Shown here: one piece after another, positions 9,390 to 17,615 of the stretch
How positions within the stretch are numbered: position 1 is the first letter of the stretch
How the letters are laid out: every line of letters begins with the position of its first letter
Assembly (NCBI GenBank): GCA_904501665.1
Contig: CAJGBT010000020.1
Span: 1-17,615 of the forward strand
Origin: an uncultured Bacilli bacterium
GTDB lineage: Bacteria > Bacillota_I > Bacilli_A > Mycoplasmatales > Mycoplasmoidaceae
Direction: 5' to 3'
DNA length: 17,615 nucleotides
The notes under the pieces: generated by a model
What the model was told of the DNA's origin: nothing
The model's database searches: none
The model's input: the letters and a program-made list of their open reading frames with translations, nothing else
Made by a program: the position numbers and the translations under genes

Positions 9390-9607
9390 CAAGAAATTAA
9401 TATAAATATCCATTTACCTATTTTTTGTTGTTTATTTTATGGTTTTTGTTAGTTTTTAGCTTTTTTTTAATTTTTGTGTGAATTTCTTTGTTAGTTTAGG
9501 AAATATAAATATTACATATTTATATATTTATGTTAAAATTATTTAGTTTTTAAAACATATGTTTAAAGCATGTGATAATGTTAATTTTTCATTTAAAAGG
9601 AGCGTTT
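9345..9607. other. T-rich intergenic region between dnaN and gyrB
   Basis: This 263-nt non-coding region has no ORF or RNA gene I can support. Bases 9418-9497 are almost wholly T and G on the plus strand, with very few C or A. An 11-bp direct repeat TTTGTTAGTTT lies at 9445-9455 and 9487-9497. The last ~100 nt hold the likely gyrB promoter and a 12-bp palindrome AAACATATGTTT (9553-9564). It may contribute to the origin region as an easily melted element. Confidence 0.5.
9572..9579 (+). promoter_or_regulatory. Possible extended -10 promoter of gyrB-gyrA
   Basis: GTGATAAT (9572-9579), preceded by T at 9571, gives a TG-extended -10 with hexamer GATAAT, about 28 nt before the gyrB ATG. No convincing -35 lies 16-18 nt upstream, which is acceptable for an extended -10 and common in mollicutes. 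The palindrome AAACATATGTTT lies just upstream at 9553-9564. Confidence 0.4.
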
Positions 9608-11572
9608 ATGTCTACTGAAACAAAAAAAGAAACATATACTTCTGATAGTATTGATGTTCTTGAAGGACTTGAACCTGTTAGAAAAAGACCAGGGATGTAT
9701 ATTGGTTCAACTGGTGAAAAAGGTCTTCATCATATGATTTGAGAAATTGTTGATAACTCTATTGACGAAGCAATGGCCGGTTTTGCCACACAAGTAAAAG
9801 TTACTATTTGTCAAAATTTATCTATTCGTGTTGAAGATGATGGAAGAGGAATCCCAATTGATATTAATGCTAAAACAGGCAAATCAGGTGTAGAAACTGT
9901 ATTAACTGTGCTTCATGCAGGTGGTAAATTTGATAATTCATCTTATAAAGTTTCAGGTGGTTTACATGGTGTTGGTGCTTCAGTTGTTAATGCTCTAAGT
10001 GATTGATTTAAAGTTTGAGTTGTTAGGGAGAACAAAGAATATTTTATGGAGTTCAAAAATGGTGGTCAAACTGTTGCTCCATTAAAAGAAATCGGTGTGA
10101 ATAACAATAAAATTCATGGGACAACAATTGAGTTTTTTCCTGATTTTTCAATTATGGAAAAAAATGATTGAAATGAATCAAAAATTATTGAAAGATTAAA
10201 AGAATTAGCTTATTTAAACAAAGGTTTAAAAATTATTTTTATTTCAGAAATTTCAGGTAATAAGCAAGAATGACTTTTTAGTGGTGGGCTTAAGCAATTT
10301 GTTGAAGAATTAAATCGTGATAAAGAAGCATTAATTCAAGATATTATTTATGGTGAAAAAAATGAAAAAGTTAAAAAGGCGAATGGGAAAAATCCAGAAA
10401 ATGCTGAAGAGTATGATATTACTTGTGAAGTGGCTTTTCAATACAATCGAACTTATAACAATTCATTACACTCTTTTTGTAATAACATTAACACTATAGA
10501 AGGTGGAACACACGAAGATGGTTTTAGACTTGCAATTACTAAAGTTATCAATAGGTTTGCACTTGAATGAAAATATCTAAAAGAACAAGATGAAAAAATT
10601 ACGCGTGATGATGTAGTTGAAGGTTTAACTGCTATTATTTCTATTAAGCATCCTAATCCTCAATATGAAGGTCAAACAAAAGCAAAATTAGGTAATACTG
10701 AGGTTAGACAATTTGTTAATGGAATTGTAACTCAAATTTTTGAGAAATATATGTTGGAAAATCCAGAAGAAGGGCAAATCATTGTTAAGAAAGCAATGAA
10801 TGCTATGGAAGCTAGAAAAAAGGCACATGAAGCACGAGAGGCAACAAGAAGAAAATCACCTTTTGCTACTAACTCTTTGCCTGGTAAACTAGCTGATTGT
10901 TCTAATCGTGATCCTGAACTGTGTGAGTTATTTATTGTCGAAGGAGATTCAGCTGGTGGTTCTGCTAAAACAGGAAGAGAGCGAGAATTTCAAGCTATAT
11001 TGCCATTAAAAGGAAAAATTATTAATGTTGAAAAAGCAAAAACAGAAAAAATCTTTGCTAATGAAGAAGTATTAAATATGATTACTGCTATTGGTGCTGG
11101 CGTTGGACCGGAATTTAATATTGAAAAATTAAGATATAACAGAATTGTTATTATGACAGATGCTGATGTTGATGGTAGTCATATTCGAATTTTAATGTTA
11201 ACTTTCTTTTATAGATATATGACTCAATTAATTACTAATGGTCATGTTTTTATTGCTCAACCTCCATTGTATAAAGTTTCATGATCAAAAACAGTTAAAT
11301 ATGCTTATTCAGACGAAGAGTTGGAAAAAATAAAATCTGAGTTAGGTAATGCTAAATTCAATATTCAAAGATATAAAGGTCTTGGTGAAATGAACCCAGC
11401 ACAATTATGAGAAACAACAATGGATCCAGAAAATAGAATTTTGTTAAAAGTGACTTTAGAAGATGCAGTTTTAGCTGATAAATGTTTCACAATGTTAATG
11501 AGTGATGATGTACAACCACGTAAAAAATTTATTTCAGAAAATGCTAAATATGTCAAAAATTTAGATATTTAA
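9608..11572 (+). CDS. gyrB: DNA gyrase subunit B
   Basis: GyrB is the ATPase and TOPRIM subunit of gyrase, which introduces negative supercoils. The 654 residues fit the short (Gram-positive type) form without the E. coli insert. GHKL ATPase: Glu46 and Asn50 in EIVDNSIDEA, EDDGRGIP near 76-83, and GGLHGVG at 117-123. TOPRIM: EGDSAGGSAK with Glu445, then PLKGKIINVEKA, and DADVDGSH with the metal-binding Asp518, Asp520 and Asp522. The C-terminus has the conserved QRYKGLGEMNPAQLW, with Trp as TGA. The ATG at 9608 follows AAAAGGAG with good spacing. It precedes gyrA by 19 nt. The gyrA partner has a gyrase-type, not topoisomerase IV-type, N-terminus, which supports gyrB over parE. Confidence 0.96.
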
Positions 11573-11591
11573 CTAAAGTGAGGTAAAAATT

Positions 11592-14123
11592 ATGTCAATT
11601 GGAAAACCCAAAAAAAGCCGTTTATCACCTGAACAAATTAAAGATCAATTACAAAAAACTGTTGTTTATGATCGACCAATAGTTAAAGAATTAGAAACTT
11701 CTTTTATGGATTATGCAATGTCTGTAATTATTTCAAGAGCATTGCCTGATGTAAGAGATGGTTTTAAGCCAGTTCATAGAAGAGTTTTATATGCTGCATA
11801 TTCTTTAGGGATGACTCATGATAAACCATATAAAAAATCAGCTCGTTTAGTTGGGGAAGTTATTGGTAAATTTCACCCACATGGTGATACTGCTGCTTAT
11901 GAAACAATGGTTCGTATGGCACAAGATTTTTCAATGCGTTATACATTGATTGATGGACATGGAAATTTTGGTTCTATTGATGGTGATAGTGCTGCTGCTA
12001 TGCGTTATACAGAAGCAAGATTATCTAAAATTTCATCTGATATTCTAAGATATATTGATAAAGAAACTGTTGAGTTTGTTGAAAACTATGATGGCTCTGA
12101 AATGGAACCAACAGTTTTACCTGCAATTTTTCCTAACTTACTTGCAAATGGTACAACTGGTATTGCTGTTGGTATGGCTACTTCAATGCCACCACATAAC
12201 TTAAATGAAATTTGTGATGCTGTAAAAGCATTATCATTAAATGAAAATCTTACAATTGAAGAATTAAAACAATATATTAAAGGTCCTGATTTTCCTACTG
12301 GAGCTGAGATAGTTGGTGAAAAGGGAATTAATGATTATTTTAATATTGGTATTGGTTCAGTAACAATGAGATCTAAATATGAAATTGAAGAATTAGAAGG
12401 TGGTAAATCTCAAATTATTATTACTGAAATACCTTATATGGTTCAAAAAGTTAAATTAATTAATCGGATTGTAGAATTAGTTGATGAAAAACAAATTGAA
12501 GGAATTGTTGATTTAAGAGATGAAACAAGTAGAGATGGGATTAGAATTGTAATTGAATTAAGAAGAGATATTGTCCCTGAAGTATTATTAAATAAGTTAT
12601 TCAAAACTACTAATTTACAAACTAATTTTAGTGTTAATAATTTAGCATTAGTAAATGGTGAACCTAAAGTTTTAAATATTAAAGATTTACTATTTGAATA
12701 TTTAAAACATCAATATAACATTTTAATTGCTAGATATAACTATGATTTGAGAAGAGCACAAGAACGTGAACATATTCTTGAAGGTTTAGTAATTGCAGTT
12801 GATAATATTGATGAAACTGTAAAAATTATTAGAAATGCTAAAACAGATGAAGAAGCACAAAATAAATTAATTGAGAGATTTAAATTGTCTGAAATCCAAG
12901 CTAAACATATTTTAGATATGAAATTGCGTCAATTGACTGGGTTGCAAATTGATAAATTAAAAAATGAATTAGAACAATTGAAAATTACAATTATAGACTA
13001 TAAAGATATTTTGGCTAATAAGAGTAGACAAATTACTATTATAGGTGAACAATTAGATGAACTAAAAAATAAATATGGTGATGAAAGAAAAACAAATATT
13101 CTTTATGGCATTACTGCCAATATTGATGATGAAGATTTAATACCTGTTGAAGATATTGTAATTACAATGAGTAAACGTGGTTATTTAAAACGAATACCAG
13201 TTGATGCTTATAAAAATCAAAATCGAGGTGGAGTTGGTATTCAAGGGTTGAAAGTAAATGAAGATGATGATGTTGAAAAAGTCATTGTAACAACTACACA
13301 TACTGACTTGTTATTTTTTACTGATCTTGGAAAAGTTTATCGTATTAGAGCACATGAAATTCCTCCTGGTTCTAGACAATCAAAAGGAATTCCAGCTATC
13401 AACATAATTAACATTGAAAAAAATGAAGAAATTTTATCAATGTTACCAATTGATAATTATGAAAATAGTTTTTTATTTTTTGTAACTAAAAAAGGGATTG
13501 CAAAGCGAACTGATTTAACTAATTTTGAAAGTATTAGAGCTAATGGAAAAATTGCAATTACACTTCGCAAAAACGATAAACTATTTGCTGTTCATAAAAC
13601 AAAAGGAGATAGTGAAATATTTATTGGGGCTTCCAATGGTAAATTAGTAAGATTTAATGAAGAATTAGTACGAGATATGGGAAGAACAGCTTCTGGTGTT
13701 AAAGCGATTTCACTTGAAGATAATGAATATGTTGTTGGTAGTGGTACAAGTCAAGAAGGAAAATTTGTTTTATCAATTGGTGAAAAAGGAATTGGAAAAT
13801 TAACTGAAGTTGATTCTTACCGTTTAACAAATCGTGGTGCTAAAGGTGTGATCACTTTAAAAGTTACAGAAAAAACTGGTTTATTATCTTCGATAAAATT
13901 AGTTAGTGGTGATGAAGAATTATTTATTATTTCAACTTCAGGGAAAATTATTCGAATGTCAGTTAATCAAATTAAGAGTATTTCAAGAAATACATCAGGT
14001 GTTAAATTAATGAATTTAGATGACAAAGAAAAAGTAAAATCAATATCAATTTTTAAAGCTGATGAGACACAAGCACAAGATAATGAAAGTCAAGAAACTA
14101 ATAATTTAGAACAACAAGGATAA
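11592..14123 (+). CDS. gyrA: DNA gyrase subunit A
   Basis: GyrA cuts and rejoins DNA and wraps it in the A2B2 gyrase. The 843 residues contain no Trp, so the frame is uninterrupted. The N-terminus SFMDYAMSVIISRALPDVRDG followed by KPVHRR is gyrase-type rather than ParC-type. The quinolone region HPHGDTAAYE (95-104) has Thr100 and Glu104 at the E. coli Ser83 and Asp87 positions. The catalytic Tyr139 lies in RYTEARL. A coiled-coil region spans roughly 370-480, and the C-terminal beta-pinwheel follows. The GyrA box is QNRGGVG (543-549) where E. coli has QRRGGKG. The tail (TQAQDNESQETNNLEQQG) is acidic/polar. GAGGT lies about 8 nt before the ATG. It is co-transcribed with gyrB and probably with the next genes. 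Confidence 0.96.
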   Translation: MSIGKPKKSRLSPEQIKDQLQKTVVYDRPIVKELETSFMDYAMSVIISRALPDVRDGFKPVHRRVLYAAYSLGMTHDKPYKKSARLVGEVIGKFHPHGDTAAYETMVRMAQDFSMRYTLIDGHGNFGSIDGDSAAAMRYTEARLSKISSDILRYIDKETVEFVENYDGSEMEPTVLPAIFPNLLANGTTGIAVGMATSMPPHNLNEICDAVKALSLNENLTIEELKQYIKGPDFPTGAEIVGEKGINDYFNIGIGSVTMRSKYEIEELEGGKSQIIITEIPYMVQKVKLINRIVELVDEKQIEGIVDLRDETSRDGIRIVIELRRDIVPEVLLNKLFKTTNLQTNFSVNNLALVNGEPKVLNIKDLLFEYLKHQYNILIARYNYDLRRAQEREHILEGLVIAVDNIDETVKIIRNAKTDEEAQNKLIERFKLSEIQAKHILDMKLRQLTGLQIDKLKNELEQLKITIIDYKDILANKSRQITIIGEQLDELKNKYGDERKTNILYGITANIDDEDLIPVEDIVITMSKRGYLKRIPVDAYKNQNRGGVGIQGLKVNEDDDVEKVIVTTTHTDLLFFTDLGKVYRIRAHEIPPGSRQSKGIPAINIINIEKNEEILSMLPIDNYENSFLFFVTKKGIAKRTDLTNFESIRANGKIAITLRKNDKLFAVHKTKGDSEIFIGASNGKLVRFNEELVRDMGRTASGVKAISLEDNEYVVGSGTSQEGKFVLSIGEKGIGKLTEVDSYRLTNRGAKGVITLKVTEKTGLLSSIKLVSGDEELFIISTSGKIIRMSVNQIKSISRNTSGVKLMNLDDKEKVKSISIFKADETQAQDNESQETNNLEQQG

Positions 14124-14137
14124 TAAAAGGTTTAATA

Positions 14138-14887
14138 ATGAGTAGTTTCCAAATAAAATTTTCAAAAAAATTTGATGTTGAAAATTTAGATTTTTCAAAA
14201 ACACTTGTTATTGTTCCAACATATAATGAAGCTTTGAACATAGAAAAAGCAATTAATAATTTATTAAAAATTAAAGATATTAATTTCATTATTATTGATG
14301 ATTGTTCAACGGATAATACTGAAGAAATTTTAAAAGAGAAAAAATGAAACTATATTAGAAATCAAAAAAATTTGCGCTTAGCAAAAAGTTTTAAAGTTGG
14401 TATCCAATATGCCATTAATAATGGTTATAAATATGTGATTCAATTTGATGGAGATGGACAACATGATTCAAGTGCCATTCTAGAAATGGTTTATTATGCA
14501 AATAAGGGATATGATATAGTTTTAACATCAAGATATTTAGCTAATAATGAAAACATTACAACAAATAAAAAATTAGCACATAAAATTTTAAATTTAGCTT
14601 TTTTTATCAAAACATTTAGAACTTTATCAGATCCAACATGTGGTTTACGTTTATATAATTGACAAGTAATGGAATTAATGTTAAAAAATAAAAAATTGCA
14701 ACCTGAGCCATCTGCAATAGCTTATTTTATTAAAAAAGAAAAAATGAAAATCAAAGAAGTTCCTACAATAGTTTATGAAAGAGAATATGGTGAATCAACT
14801 TTCAAAAACAAGTGAAAAATTTTTTCGTATATGAATCAACAATTTTGGGGTATTTTATTTTCACCTAAGAGGATAAGAAATGAATAA
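14138..14887 (+). CDS. Family 2 (GT-A fold) glycosyltransferase, dolichyl-phosphate-mannose-synthase-like
   Basis: A soluble-looking protein of 249 residues, likely acting at the inner face of the membrane to transfer a sugar from a nucleotide-sugar to a lipid or glycan. GT2 features: VPTYNE (26-31), IDDCSTDNT (53-61) with the nucleotide-binding Asp, DGDGQHD (104-110) as the metal-binding DxD region, and TSRY near 131. The block DPTCGLRLY near 167-175 is typical of DPM1-type synthases. No membrane segments are visible. Several Trp codons are TGA (for example after EKK at about residue 70) and one is TGG. It starts 14 nt after gyrA with AAAGG upstream, and its 3' end overlaps the next gene by 8 nt. 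galU nearby suggests UDP-glucose or UDP-galactose as donor. Acceptor and product are unknown. Confidence 0.85.
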
Positions 14888-15446
14888 AATTTTCGATACT
14901 AATGTTATTGTTATTTTTGATATGGAAGTACTTTCATTTGAACTAAATCATAAAGTATTAGTACAATTTTCCGCTCGTCGTTTTAAGAACAATGAAATGA
15001 CACACAAATTAGATATTTTAATTAATGAACCATATATTAAATTAAATGAAGATTTTATTAAAAGAACTCGAATTACTAAAAAACTTTTAGCTACCAAGGG
15101 AATAAGTTATCAAGAAGCACTAGGGAAAATTTATCATTTTATTGGTAATGATACTTTAGTTACTTATAAAGGTAATTTTTATTATTTACATTTATTATGA
15201 AATATGTTTGATAATAAACTAAAAAACCCAACAATTGATATTATTGATATTGCACAAGATTTAAAAATTATTCATGGCAATCCTGATAACATTTCATTAG
15301 AGGATATAGCTAATAGTTTAAATATAACTTTTAATAACCAACGCTGACATAATGCTAGTTATGATGTTTCTATAATTGAAAAAATATGATTTAAAATAAA
15401 ATCAATTGTAAGAAAGGTAGAAGATTATGAAGACGAAGATTACTAA
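14880..15446 (+). CDS. DEDD-type 3'-5' exonuclease-like protein with altered Exo II motif
   Basis: A 188-residue protein resembling the DnaQ/RNase T exonuclease superfamily. Exo I appears as FDMEV (Asp14, Glu16). Exo III appears as WHNASYD, with His157 and Asp162 in the H-x4-D pattern. At the place of Exo II (usual form N-x-x-FD-x-x-FL) the protein reads YKGNFYYLHLL, with Tyr101 where the catalytic Asp is expected. So one of four acidic metal ligands appears to be missing, and the protein may be inactive or use another residue. Trp codons at 15198-15200, 15345-15347 and 15387-15389 are TGA. The ATG at 14880 overlaps the glycosyltransferase by 8 nt, and the 3' end overlaps galU by 20 nt, so translation is probably coupled. 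The family call is moderately secure; the substrate is unknown. Confidence 0.7.
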
Positions 15447-16317
15447 AGCAGTTATCCCAGCAGCTGGATTTGGTACAAGGTTTTTGCCAGCAACAAAAGC
15501 CATTCCAAAAGAAATGTTTCCTATTATTGATAAACCGACAATTCAATTTATTGTTGAAGAAGCAATTGAAAGTGGTATTACCGATTTATTAATTATTGTT
15601 AGTAAAAATAAAAATCCTATTCTAGATCATTTTGATTATAACTTTGAATTAGAACAAAAACTTTTGGAAAAAAATAAACATAAAGAAGTCAGCTTAATTA
15701 AAGATTTTACTAATAAAATTAGAATCCAATATATAAGACAAAAAGAAACATTAGGTTTAGGTCATGCTATTTTATTAGCAAAAGAATTTGTTAATAATGA
15801 ACCATTTGCAATTTTATTAGGAGATGATGTTGTATTTAAGGAAAAGAAAGATCAACCAGCTATTTTACAATGTATCAATGCTTTTGATAAAGTACATTCA
15901 TCAATTGTTGGCGTACAAGAAGTTGAAGATGACAATGTTAGTAAATATGGAATTGTTGATCCAAAAAATCTTAAAGACATTAGTACTGGTTTATTTCAAT
16001 TAAAAAGTGTAGTTGAAAAACCTGATAGAAAAGATGCCCCTAGTAATTTTGCTATTCTTGGTCGTTATGTTTTAACCCCTAAAATTTTTGATGAACTAAA
16101 AAATACCAAAAAAGATATTAGAAATGAAATTGAATTAACTAATGCAATCCTTTCTTTGATGAAAAAAGAAAAAGTATATGCAAAACAGTTTACAGGAAAG
16201 CGTTTTGATATTGGTTCTAAATTAGGTTATGTAAAGTCTTTTATTTACTTAGCTGCTAAAGATAATGATATTAGTTTAGATATTAAAAACTATATTTTAG
16301 AAGTCTTTCAAAAATAA
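15427..16317 (+). CDS. galU: UTP-glucose-1-phosphate uridylyltransferase
   Basis: GalU makes UDP-glucose from UTP and glucose-1-phosphate, feeding glycolipid and capsule synthesis. The 296 residues are full length. The N-terminal nucleotide-binding signature PAAGFGTRFLPATKA (11-25) runs into PKEMFPI (27-33), followed by IQFIVEEAIESGI. RQKETLGLGHA and LLGDD in the middle correspond to the uridine-binding and metal regions. VVEKPDRKDAPSNFAILGRYV and TGKRFDIGSKLGY near the C-terminus are strongly GalU-like. AAAGGTAG precedes the ATG. The start overlaps the exonuclease-like gene by 20 nt, suggesting a shared transcript. A weak AT hairpin follows the stop. Confidence 0.95.
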   Translation: MKTKITKAVIPAAGFGTRFLPATKAIPKEMFPIIDKPTIQFIVEEAIESGITDLLIIVSKNKNPILDHFDYNFELEQKLLEKNKHKEVSLIKDFTNKIRIQYIRQKETLGLGHAILLAKEFVNNEPFAILLGDDVVFKEKKDQPAILQCINAFDKVHSSIVGVQEVEDDNVSKYGIVDPKNLKDISTGLFQLKSVVEKPDRKDAPSNFAILGRYVLTPKIFDELKNTKKDIRNEIELTNAILSLMKKEKVYAKQFTGKRFDIGSKLGYVKSFIYLAAKDNDISLDIKNYILEVFQK

Positions 16318-16318
16318 T

Positions 16319-16339
16319 TTATATATCTATAATATATAA
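16319..16339 (+). terminator. AT-only hairpin after galU, possible weak terminator
   Basis: TTATATAT (16319-16326) and ATATATAA (16332-16339) form an 8-bp inverted repeat with a 5-nt loop, two bases after the galU stop. It has no G/C in the stem and no following T-run, so termination would be weak. Chance AT symmetry is a fair alternative. Confidence 0.25.
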
Positions 16340-16359
16340 TATGAGCTTAAAACATGTAA

Positions 16360-16381
16360 TTGATTGAGAATCAAGTATAAT
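16360..16381 (+). promoter_or_regulatory. -10 box with upstream dyad for the following hypothetical gene
   Basis: A perfect TATAAT lies at 16376-16381, about 43 nt before the start codon of the next gene. Just upstream, TTGATT-GAG-AATCAA (16360-16374) is a perfect 6-bp dyad with a 3-nt centre, ending one base before the -10 box. TTGATT is too close to act as a normal -35. The dyad covers the spacer, where a repressor could sit. Confidence 0.45.
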
Positions 16382-16424
16382 TTAAATATAACCTTTTTTA
16401 TTATTTGTATATGAGGGCTTTTAT

Positions 16425-17462
16425 ATGTTTGGTTTCAAAAAGAATAAAAAAACAACACAAATAAAAAATAATAATGAGTTTTATGATAGAAATGGTCCAG
16501 TGTATCAATCAACTGATCATTATGGGGTAAAACCTGAATATTTTGATTATGATAAAATTCAGTTGAATAAATTTTTAACAGATGATGAAACATATCGGAA
16601 TAAAATCGCTTGAGATAATTCTGTTTGTGATAAGTTTGGAAACAGAAAATGTAAAGGTACATGTTGCTATGAAAAACGATATATTAGTGACATGAATGCA
16701 ATGAATGAAATTAACAATGATATAGAAAACAAATTAGAATTAGAATCTTTTTCTGCTTTAGCTCATGCTAGGAAAGCATATGATGAAAACAAAAAAGATT
16801 TTATCAACTATGATGGAACTCATCTTGGACATTTTCAAAAACCAGAAGACCGAGGCGAAAAAATCTCTTCCTTTTTTAGTTTGCAAAAAACAAAGCCAAT
16901 GGTGGATAAATATGGTTTATGTGAAGAAGATTATCAAAATATTTCAAAAAATATTGCTGATCAAGCATATGCTATTTCTAATGAAACTCGAAGAATGCTA
17001 TTGGATCAAAAAACTAAAGTACTTAATCTAGATGATTTAAGGGATCATCATATTAATTCTAATATTGAAGCACAGCCATATCAAAACAACAAAATCTATC
17101 AAGAAAAAGATTTCTTTTGAAAATTACGTAAGAACCCGGATGCTGGGACTGATCCAAAAATTATAGCACAACACAGTTTTGATAATTTAATTAGAGAAAC
17201 CAACAACCTAAATCAAAAATTACAAAAGAATATTTCTACTAATGAATATAATATTAATGCAATCAATAATTATCAAGATTATATTAATCAACATTCTAGA
17301 TTAAAAGAACCTGAAAGCATTATAGATATTGCTCGCGAACAAGTGATGAATGAATCAAAGCAAGCAAATGATACAATTGATCTAGATAAATTGACTCCTT
17401 ATAATGTTGTTAAACCAAATATTAGAGTTAATAAAAATAATAAAAGAAATATTACATTATAG
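16425..17462 (+). CDS. Hypothetical soluble protein with a CX7CX3CC cysteine cluster
   Basis: I do not recognise this 345-residue protein. It is hydrophilic, with no signal peptide or membrane segment. The first ~60 residues are rich in Tyr, Asp and Asn. Cys68, Cys76, Cys80 and Cys81 form a CX7CX3CC cluster inside a basic stretch (RKCKGTCCYEKR) that could bind a metal or form disulfides. From about 90 onward it is mostly predicted helical and charged. The C-terminus is basic (RVNKNNKRNITL). Trp codons at 16611-16613 and 17118-17120 are TGA. The ATG at 16425 has GAGGG about 8 nt upstream, better than the out-of-frame ATG nearby. It has its own likely promoter, so it may not belong to the galU operon. 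It ends 6 nt from the convergent transposase-like ORF. Confidence 0.75.
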
Positions 17463-17468
17463 ACAGTT

Positions 17469-17615
17469 TTAAAAAAATTGCCCACTTTCATTATATAAAT
17501 TTTTTTCATATTCAGTAGGTGTAAATCATTTACCATCTATTTTGGTTAATCTTTTATTATTGTGAAATTCAACATAATTTGTCATATTTAGTTGTACCTC
17601 ATGGTTCTTAATTAA
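17469..17615 (-). CDS. C-terminal part of a probable IS3-like transposase (start outside window)
   Basis: The minus-strand frame is open from the window edge to TAA at 17469-17471, giving 48 residues. It contains YVEFHNNKRL and, after a TGA-coded Trp, FTPTEYEKNLY. This resembles the C-terminal end of IS3-family integrase-core transposases (Y-x-x-F-Y/H-N-x-x-R, then a TPxEY block). The catalytic DDE residues would lie outside the window, so activity cannot be judged. It converges on the hypothetical gene with 6 nt between the stop codons. Alternative: another DDE transposase family. Confidence 0.6.

Noticed and set aside
9345..9607. Small RNA or tRNA gene in the dnaN-gyrB gap
   Set aside because: No cloverleaf, conserved tRNA arms or GC-rich structured segment is visible; only T-rich sequence and promoter-like elements.
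11365..11556. Minus-strand ORF at the 3' end of gyrB
   Set aside because: Antisense shadow of the conserved GyrB C-terminus.
9608..14123. Topoisomerase IV (parE-parC) instead of gyrase
   Set aside because: The A subunit has the gyrase-type DYAMSVIISRALPDVRDG N-terminus and a recognisable if degenerate GyrA box, and the pair lies next to dnaN.
14098..14289. Minus-strand ORF at the gyrA/glycosyltransferase junction
   Set aside because: Overlaps conserved coding sequence on the other strand and has no ribosome-binding site.
16765..17031. Second plus-strand frame and a minus-strand frame (16435-16662) inside the cysteine-cluster gene
   Set aside because: The chosen frame is continuous over 345 codons with a good ribosome-binding site; the others are shorter and have biased, unconvincing composition.

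Overview
The window is from a mollicute (Mycoplasma/Ureaplasma-type bacterium). It is very AT-rich, and the real genes only read through if TGA is decoded as tryptophan (genetic code 4). With TGA as a stop, almost every gene breaks at conserved Trp positions. All complete genes end in TAA or TAG. The genus cannot be fixed by reading alone; a lineage near Mycoplasmoides, Malacoplasma, Ureaplasma or Mycoplasmopsis is possible.

Layout: the window splits into two divergent halves at about 8140-8216. Every gene to the left runs on the minus strand and every gene to the right on the plus strand; only transposase-like fragments at the two edges break this rule. The dividing segment is 92% AT, lies just upstream of dnaN and carries an exact TTTTCCACA DnaA box. 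It therefore looks like the chromosome replication origin, or part of it. dnaA itself is not next to dnaN here.

Left half, from the origin outward: pth and tilS (translation upkeep), then a four-gene operon for a BMP/Nup-type nucleoside ABC importer: substrate-binding protein, double ATPase and two permeases. The operon genes overlap by one base or nearly touch. It has a recognisable promoter, a 16-bp palindrome at the presumed transcription start, and a terminator built on the same palindrome core. The ATPase carries a charged insert of about 120 residues, and one permease carries a charged tail of about 327 residues predicted to lie in the cytoplasm. The substrate-binding protein lacks the usual lipoprotein cysteine.

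Right half: dnaN (sliding clamp), a 263-nt T-rich intergenic region, then gyrB-gyrA (DNA gyrase). These are followed by a tightly packed group: a family 2 glycosyltransferase, a DEDD-type exonuclease-like protein with an altered Exo II motif, and galU (UDP-glucose synthesis). Last is an unrecognised soluble protein with a CX7CX3CC cysteine cluster. GalU plus the glycosyltransferase suggest a small glycolipid or glycan route.

Edges: the first 102 nt hold the C-terminal end of an ORF that may be a transposase. The last ~150 nt hold, on the minus strand, the C-terminal end of a probable IS3-like transposase. No rRNA, tRNA or CRISPR array was seen.
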